From NCBI RefSeq assembly GCF_902167145.1, contig NC_050098.1:15954501-16018500 (forward strand): DNA of 64,000 bases, read 5' to 3'. Below are positions 57,323 through 64,000 of the stretch, one piece after another. The DNA comes from Zea mays. Taxonomy: Eukaryota; Streptophyta; Magnoliopsida; Poales; Poaceae. Numbering within the stretch: the first letter of the stretch is position 1; each line of letters starts with the position of its first letter. The translations under genes were made by a program, and so were the position numbers. The notes beneath the pieces are model-generated. The model searched no databases and was not told the origin of the DNA. It saw only the letters and a list, made by a program, of their open reading frames with translations.

Positions 57323-57821
57323 ATAAAAAGTGTGTGTGCTCTATTACAGTGATATGTATCTGCGACACAGATATCATTTTGCATAACATAACATCATCAC
57401 ATCATTCTGCATAACATAAGCATCATACAACATATTGCATGTGGAACAAGAAGGGGATACAGTATTGATTTTCAGAGAATATTTTGGAAAAGAGAAAATC
57501 GTGCTAAGGCACAAGATAAATCGAGAAGAAGTGTAGCTTCATTAGAGGAGCAACATAAAACTATTTTATAGCTTCGGAGAATATTTCACGAAGCTTGGAT
57601 ATTCTCCATCACAGAAGTATGCAAATTCTTGTGATATATAAAAGATTTTCTTCACGAAGCATGAAAAGAAGGGAAGGTGTTTTTTCGCCGAAGGCTCAAA
57701 AAATGGTATGTATGCAAAATTTCATGCATCGTAAAGAATTAAACTATAAATAGATTATATATTACATTCAAAGTTACAATGTATTACACATGTTACGTTC
57801 CAAATGTTTCTACAATAGCAT
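57323..57821. other. Region between tandem repeat and antisense gene of H
   Basis: No coding frame. It contains CATAACAT repeats (57380-57435) and AT-rich sequence beyond the antisense stop, where the antisense transcript would end. No canonical AATAAA is seen on the minus strand. Confidence 0.45.
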
Positions 57822-60800
57822 TTAATCCTCCTTAAGAACTATTTCTGCAGCTTCGTTCAGTAGCTGGTCGACAACCTTGTCCATAATGGCTTCGGCCATT
57901 TTTCTAATTTCATCGTCCCCCTTCGGGTGGGGGCCCGGAGATGTCTCAGCAGGTTCTGAGGGAGGAGAAGATACGGCTATATTACTATTACAAACCGCGA
58001 ACAAATTCTGGAATTAAAAATTACAACATAATAAAAACCACTAATTAATACCTATTTGCCCTTCGGGCTCTGTACTTTTCTCGGCAGCTTCAGTTACTTT
58101 TCTAGCATCATGGATGCCTTTTTCGCTCTTTTGAATAATTTCTTGGGCCATTTCTTGACCACCGTTGTCCCAGATATCGGTGAAAAATTTTCCGCCGATC
58201 ATGCTTGCTTCGGCTGAGGGGTTTTTAATGTCTTCGGAGGACAAAGTAGCTTCGGATTGCGCTAAAAATTTTACATGCTCACAACCTTTCCTCTCCAAAA
58301 CAGTAGCAATTCCTCTAGCACCCGAAAAAGCACATATGTCTCCGCGGCTATTCAGGATTTCTTCGAAGGCCTCAGCTTCGTGACTGATCCATTCCATCGG
58401 ACCTTCGGGATTGCCCCTTGAGAAATTCTCTTCGCTAGAGAATGCGCCAACGTTGGCGAAGCTGGATTTTATCTTCATGACACACACTATGGATTTATCA
58501 TAGCATCTTCTCTGGGATGCACGAAGCTCTTTAACATTTATTTCTAAATGGTTGGCCCATTGATCACTAAGCTCTCGTTTTGTCTCTTCAAGTATACGCT
58601 CTTCCTTAGCTCTGGCTAGCTGTTTCTGAAGATCTTTAATTTCACATTTTTGGGCTTCAGCTTGAGCCTTAGAGGTAGCTTCGTCTTCCTTTATCTTGTC
58701 CACCAATGTAAGCAGAATTTTATCTTTTTCCAGAGCTTCGTTCCTTAGCTTAATAACCTCTGATCGTAGATTGTTGAAAGCAATATCATAGCTCTCGTCT
58801 TCGGCATTCTTTTGCGCTCTCAGCGCGTTGCTCAATATTAAACCCTATATATACAAGAATTAGTATAAGAATAAAAGAATGATTCAAAAATTGTAAATTT
58901 CTAAATATACAATTCTCACACCTTCAGGCTATTGTATGTAAGGCTATCCGCAAGATCCTCCTTCGTCATAGCGCATAATCCAGCTTCAAGCTTTGGAAAC
59001 CCCATACTCCTAGCCATCTTCCAGCAGACAGATAATTCTTTGTTGTCAGGGAGGCAGTATAGGAAGTCATCTTCGTCTGTTCCATTGAACACTAATGCTC
59101 CCTTCGGATATTTTAATTCTCTAGCATAGTGATTAGCTTCATAAATCTCTTCTTCAGATAGTTTTTTCCCCGAAGCATGTCGTACAATGTAATCGCTTAT
59201 GTTGGAAGGTGCTTCGGGGGCAGCAGTGTCAATTCCTTCAACCGAAATTGGCTCTGACATTTTTATTTTTTCGGCTTCTAATGCTGCCTTTGTAACCTTT
59301 GTTTCTTCAGTTTCCAAAGGTTGTTCCTTGGAGGGCTCTGAAGGCCCAGCTTCAGCTTCAAGTTGTTGCTTCGAAGTTTCAGCAACAAAGGCTTCAGTAG
59401 ACACTTCAGAAGTTCCAATGGTTTTCTTTGGAGTTATGCTCGAAGATTTAATTGTCTCCAAAACATCTAACACATTAACCATTCTTTTTCTTTTCGGGGT
59501 CACTGTTGGACCCTTCTGGCTTTTTTCTGACTCAATTTTTGCTGAAGGACTTAAAACTTCTAATGTTTTCGCTTCTTCAGTCTTTGCTTCTTCTATCTTT
59601 TCTGTTGCTGGCTCTTCGACCAGCTCTTTGATTCCTGGCAGCAGAGTTGATTCTTTAGCTTCGGTGGCCGAAGAGGTCTCACCGGCGAACTCAGGCACTA
59701 TGGCCAGTTCAATGTAACGTGGCCGGTGTGTGAGAACCTTTACCCTTTTCCTCTTCGGCACCGGCTCACTAGGAGCGGCTGAAGTAGTTTCCTTCGCAGA
59801 GGAAGTGTTCTTTCTTTTTTGACCCCGCACTGGATAGTGGTAGTCGGGGTACACGAACCCAATTGCATCAAACACTCGGTTCAGCCTCTTCTTTTTTCGG
59901 CCTCCGAAGGCTGCTGACAATGCAGTATCTTCGGCCTTTGAATATACCCCAAGCAGTTCATCACTTACAGTTTCAATGCTTTTTAGCCAGTCATCATCTG
60001 GCTCAACAAATTTATCTCCGAACTTAAATGTGTACTTCAGCCTGACCAGTCCACCTTTGTCAATCTCTTTAATGGTCTCCTGCGGCATTTCCCATTTTTC
60101 CACAAGCGGCCATACTCTGAAGGCAATGTGTTCTTGGACCAAATCCCTCGTCCCAATAAAAGAGCAAACAACTCCGAAGACTCTCTGGCATTCTTCGGCT
60201 GCTTCATTCATTTCCACCTTCGGCCTCCGCAGGCCGAAGCGTTGCCAGATGGGACGCATAATGATCTTCTTTATATCTTCTCGTGATTTCAAGTCATTCT
60301 TCACGTAAAACCATTCCGTCATCCAGTCGCCAGGCCACCTCTTTCGAAAGGTCGGCACTGGGCAGCTTGACCCAGACCGGGACCTGAAGCTGTAGCAGCC
60401 AAAATTGTTGTGATACTGTTCCTTACCCCAGGGTTTTGTCTCGTATAACAATTCGTGTATGTTGCAGAAACTTTTCGCATCAGGTTCCAAGCCTTGGCTT
60501 CTCACGACCCACACGAAGATATTCATCCTTATGATTGCTTCGAGGGTAAGTTGGTGAAGGTAGATTTCAAATATCTTCAGCACCTCTACAACAAAGCTGC
60601 TTAGGGGAAATCGTAGTCCAGCTTTCAAGAAGCTTCGGAATACCACGACTTCATTTTCCTCAGGAGTTGGGCAAGTCTTCTCTCCTTCGTCGGCCCTCAC
60701 AACGGACAAGTCCCGGAAATATCTTCCCCTCATGTTGACAAGATGATTTTCTTTAATACTTGATTTGCCAAAAACCACATGGCTTGGTCGCCAAGGTCGA

Positions 60801-60991
60801 TCTTCGGAGTCCTCACCACCACTATCCACATCATAGCTCTCGCTGTCACCAGTATCTTCAGATAAACCTTCCAAAATTTCTTTAGTAATCTTCTCTGTAT
60901 TAGTCTTCAACATAGATTGAAGAAAACCCAGATGCATTTCCTCAGAAAGACTCAGCTTCGAATCACCAACAACTTTGTTATCTTCAGACAT
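57822..60991 (-). CDS. Antisense three-exon gene of element H, about 998 aa, putative gypsy-type transposon protein
   Basis: Exon 1 runs from ATG 60991 to 58922, exon 2 from 58844 to 58052, exon 3 from 57955 to stop at 57824-57822. Intron 1 (58921-58845, 77 bases) has GTGTGA...TATATAG. Intron 2 (58051-57956, 96 bases) has GTATTA and a pyrimidine-rich end TCTTCTCCTCCCTCAG. Exon lengths 2070, 793 and 134 join in one frame of 999 codons. Residues about 115-185 carry FRSFLKAGLRFPLSSFVVEV and MNIFVWVVRSQG, the signature of the 'putative gypsy type transposon' domain (Pfam Transposase_28 from memory). Residues about 390-620 are acidic/Ser-rich with basic clusters (PKRKR, twice) that could be nuclear signals. 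Exon 2 starts with a long coiled coil. No enzyme motif is seen; function unknown. Confidence 0.75.
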
Positions 60992-61134
60992 CCTTGCAAA
61001 CGCTGAGAAAGTGCTCTCAACGCCGAAGCCTTAAAATTTAAAAGGCCGAGCAAAGGTTGTTGCGCGTAGGCTAAAGGTTGGGTGAGTAAAAACAGTTGGC
61101 AAGAGAGCGTGTCAAATAACTCGGGATGAGCTCT

Positions 61135-61142
61135 TATTTATA
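61135..61142 (-). promoter_or_regulatory. TATA box of the antisense gene of H
   Basis: On the minus strand GCGTATAAATAAGAG lies about 145 bases upstream of the antisense ATG (60991), inside the internal region and not in the LTR. This would give the gene its own promoter with a leader of roughly 115 bases. Confidence 0.6.
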
Positions 61143-61298
61143 CGCCCAGAGCGTTAAAAACTGGAGGGTCCCGCTTGTCAAAGACTGATTGCTATTCTAG
61201 CAAGGAGAAGGTGTTTTTTCGGACCTTCGACTTAAGGCCTTCGTCCATATTGCAATATGAATTTATCAGTACAGCAAATTAATATTGCGAGGGGCTAC

Positions 61299-61982
61299 TG
61301 TTGGGGGCCTTCGGCTTCCGAAGGTCCTCAAAAACATGATTTGACAATGTTTTCCAAGTGAAATGTGTGAACAGGTATCTTTGGAATTGGATTACGAGTA
61401 TATAAGAGTATGGTCAAGACGAAGCTTGAGTGCGACTGAAGGCGATTGTGACAAAGGAAAAGATCATCAAGAAGCTATGCGCAGATAAGCTTCGGCATGA
61501 CAGTAGAAAAGGGGAACCAACTTAAAGATGAAAAGCCAAATTAGACCCTGAAGAATTACTGTAGAGTTATTGATAAATGTAAAGGGCATTAATGTAATTT
61601 TACACAGGCTGTGTCCCATGCCTATAAATAGATGAACAGTATTCTCGTACTGTTCACGCTGACTTGGCACTCGCATCACGCTTGTACCCTTGCTTTCCTT
61701 CAGACCGAAGGTACATTTGTAATTTTCCATCGCTTATACAAGTAAAATGAAATAGAAATAAATCAATAATAATGTTTAAAATAATTATGTAATCTCTCTA
61801 TTTCATGCATAAATCTTTTCTTGTCTCTTATTATGATTATGAAGGTATGACCTTCATAACCTTCGTCCAAAATTCATTATACCCAAGGGGAAATAATGTT
61901 TCGAAGGACGAAGGGCTTTGATATTTAATATTCTATGTTGCCTTGTTCTTAATTCATAGCATTTGAGAACAAGTCTCCAACA
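61299..61982 (+). repeat. 3' LTR of element H
   Basis: It starts TGTTGGGGGCCTTCGGC, preceded by the short purine tract GAGGGG (61289-61294), and ends AAGTCTCCAACA. It is followed by ACTAC (61983-61987). Confidence 0.93.
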
Positions 61983-61987
61983 ACTAC
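61983..61987. repeat. Target-site duplication of element H, right copy (ACTAC)
   Basis: Exact repeat of 54522-54526. Confidence 0.92.
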
Positions 61988-62915
61988 TCTCTAAAATAGA
62001 TTTTATAAAAAACGAGTAGACTAGTTCAATAGATTCTATAAATTTGGAACTTTGTATGACTAGCGAAGCAGGTTATCAAACATTGAGAACGCAAATGCTC
62101 GGATGGAGAGCCACTAATTTTAAAAAGACATTTATAGTCTATAGAGATGTTTTTCTTTTAATATTCATCAAATTTACCTTTATAAAACGATATTTCTAGT
62201 CTCTTGATGCTCGAATGCCTCTTAGTTAAAAAGGAATCGTGATTAGAGGTCGCGGGCAGATTGAGTGATTTCTTAATGGGTTTATTATTTTTACTAATGA
62301 CTGCGTATAGGAGATGACGACTCAATTTAGGGATGAAAACAAGTGGGAAAACCCCTTTCCATTTCTGTTTCACATTTTATCATCGGAAGTGGGACCGGGT
62401 CAAAATAGTCAGGAATAGAAATGGGTGCAGGATAAATGTATGTACAAAAACGAATGAAAACGGGAATATTAAGTGGAATCTCGTAACTTAATACAAAAAC
62501 ACATTATATTGATGGCTAACTTGTGACCGACTAGTAGGAAAATAACATGAAACAAATTGATATAGAGAGGCAACGTTCCATTGTTGTTTGCTTGATAGTG
62601 GTGTATATATAACTACAACCGGTGATATTTGAGTCATTAGGCCACTCATCATTGAGGAAAGCTGGTGGCTAGATTGACCTCTTATATAATAATTTGTTAC
62701 CTAAGGACGAGGCTTTACCTAATGCACTAATGCATATTGGGCTGATTCTGGATTTCTCAAATACGGATTTAACCTTGCTAAAAACGGGATCCCGCAAAAA
62801 CGAACAAAAAAGACCATCTTCCATTGGGCCAATTCCCTGTATGCCATTGGAAAATATACTCGTTCCTTGTGTGCCACTGGCCCCACATGTCATAGACACC
62901 AAAAAATGTACCTAT
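61988..62915. other. Unassigned sequence between H and F
   Basis: AT-rich, no coding similarity or element ends recognised. The last five bases (CCTAT, 62911-62915) would be the left target duplication of F. Confidence 0.5.
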
Positions 62916-64000
62916 TGAAAGGGAAATGGTCTCAACATTTCCTATAATCGATTTGGTGTTTGACGCCCATCACAAACCACATGGACTAACTAGTTTGCCT
63001 AGCTGTCATTTATCTCAGGTGCATAGAGTTCAACATAAACCAACAAAGAAAATGAGTTGGGGAACTCTACAAAGTTTGGAGCAAAAACAAGTATTGGTGC
63101 AGCCAGTGGCGCACCAGACACTGTCCGGTGTGCACTGGACACTGTCCAGTGCCCATGGCTGCAGCCCTCGCAAACTGACCGCTCTCGGTTTTTTCTCAGA
63201 ACCAAACCGCTAAAATTCACCGGACTCTGTGGTGTGCACCGGGCTGTCCGGTGAGCCAACAAAGCAACGGTCAACTACGCCCAATGGTCGACTGCACCGA
63301 CGGAGGAACAATGAATAGTGCAGAAGTCAGAAGTCGGAACTGCAAAGTCAGAATGCACCGGACTGTCCGGTGCTGCAACAGGACAAAGGACTTCAATGGT
63401 CAACCGCTCCAAACCCTAACAGTCGGTTGACGTGGTACGCACCAGACAGTGAACAGTGCCATGTCCGGTGTGCCCATCGACAACAACGACTAGAATAGTG
63501 GTTGGAGCTATAAATACCCCCAACCACCACCATTCAAGTCATCCAAGTTTTCAGACCTTCACATTCAATACTAGAGCAAAGACATACACTCCAAGCCAAA
63601 ATCAAAAGATCAAATCCTCTCCAAGTTCCAAAATCAACTCAAGTGCTTAGTGATTTGAGAGAGGATCATTTGTGTTTCTTTTGTTGCTCTTGTTGCTTGG
63701 ATTGCTCTCTTCTTCTCACTCTAATATTTGTAAGTGCTTTGTAAAGCTAGCAAGAGACACCTAATTGTATGGTGATCCTTGCGTGGTCTTAGTGACCCGT
63801 GTGATTAAGGAGAAGCACTCAACCGGTCTAATTGACCGATTGAGAGAGGGAAAGGGTTGGAATAGACCCGACCTTTGTGGCCTGCTCAACGGGGACTAGG
63901 TTCTTCGGAACCGGACCTCGGTAAACAAATCACCTTGTTCACTTGTGTTGATCTTCACTAGATGTGTTTCTCCCCTATCCTCTCTCTCTAAAGTTCCCTT
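62916..64000 (+). repeat. Element F: Sirevirus LTR of the same family as E, cut by the window edge
   Basis: It starts TGAAAGGGAAATGGTCTCAAC, nearly identical to the LTR start of E. It contains CACCGGACTGTCCGGTG-type palindromes (63110-63370) and TATAAATA at 63509-63516. No polypurine tract precedes it, so it is a 5' LTR or a solo LTR rather than a 3' LTR. From E's LTR length about 145 bases should remain beyond the window. Confidence 0.85.
63509..63516 (+). promoter_or_regulatory. TATA box (TATAAATA) in LTR F
   Basis: GAGCTATAAATACCCC lies downstream of the palindromes, in the same context as in D (22366). Confidence 0.65.

Larger units (their letters stand above)
54527..61982 (+). mobile_element. 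Element H: Zeon-like non-autonomous Gypsy retrotransposon with antisense gene, 7456 bp
   Basis: LTRs of 685 and 684 bases (about 18 differences counted by eye, so about 97% identical) with perfect ACTAC duplication. Contents: intact gag on the plus strand, no pol of any kind, a 64-base tandem repeat, and a three-exon gene on the minus strand filling the 3' half. Size, short LTRs, gag-only content and the LTR start TGTTGGGGGCCTTCGGC fit maize Zeon/Cinful as I remember it. It would depend on polymerase and integrase supplied by an autonomous relative. Confidence 0.9.

Noticed and set aside
62916..64000. F as the 3' LTR of an element lying to the left
   Set aside because: No polypurine tract precedes 62916 and no coding remnant of a Sirevirus lies between 61988 and 62915.

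Overview
The window is repeat-packed intergenic DNA of a grass. The best guess is maize (Zea mays) or a very close relative, because the long terminal repeats (LTRs) and proteins look like the maize families Ji, Opie, Huck, Zeon/Cinful and Tekay/Prem1. These family names come from memory of their characteristic ends and proteins, not from a search. I see no ordinary host gene, no rRNA or tRNA gene and no CRISPR array. Almost every base belongs to a retrotransposon, several of them inserted inside one another.

Layout. (1) Element B, a Huck-like Gypsy element, fills 1-2644 and 9926-12587. Its left end is outside the window. It carries a decayed multi-exon gene on the minus strand. (2) Element A, a Ji-like Copia element (Sirevirus type), 2645-9925, is inserted in B with target-site duplication (TSD) TATAT. 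It has lost reverse transcriptase and RNase H. (3) Element C, a Tekay-like chromovirus with LTRs of about 4.7 kb, fills 12588-34643. B sits in its 5' LTR and D sits in its 3' LTR. (4) Element D, Opie-like, 21623-31085, TSD CCGCC, has an intact gag and a lightly broken pol. (5) Element E, a truncated minus-strand Sirevirus (LTR plus gag), 34714-38558. (6) A decayed LINE, about 39105-41258. (7) A probable Tourist-like MITE cut in two by element G, a second chromovirus-type Gypsy element, 41427-53807, TSD TAACC, which lacks integrase. (8) Element H, Zeon-like, 54527-61982, TSD ACTAC. It has an intact gag, no pol, and a minus-strand gene with three exons and its own TATA box. (9) The first part of a further Sirevirus LTR (F) from 62916 to the window edge.

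Insertion order read from the nesting: C before B before A, and C before D. The MITE was there before G.

The most interesting signals are: (a) the antisense gene of H, whose three exons join into one open frame of about 998 residues through two consensus introns, with a related decayed antisense gene in B; (b) a small acidic reading frame inside the LTRs of both chromoviruses (C and G), which becomes continuous only if a GC-AG intron of about 1 kb is removed; (c) an extra coiled-coil reading frame between primer site and gag in C and G, with splice-acceptor-like sequence directly before the gag ATG; and (d) an acceptor-like tract at identical spacing at the gag/pol boundary of A and D.
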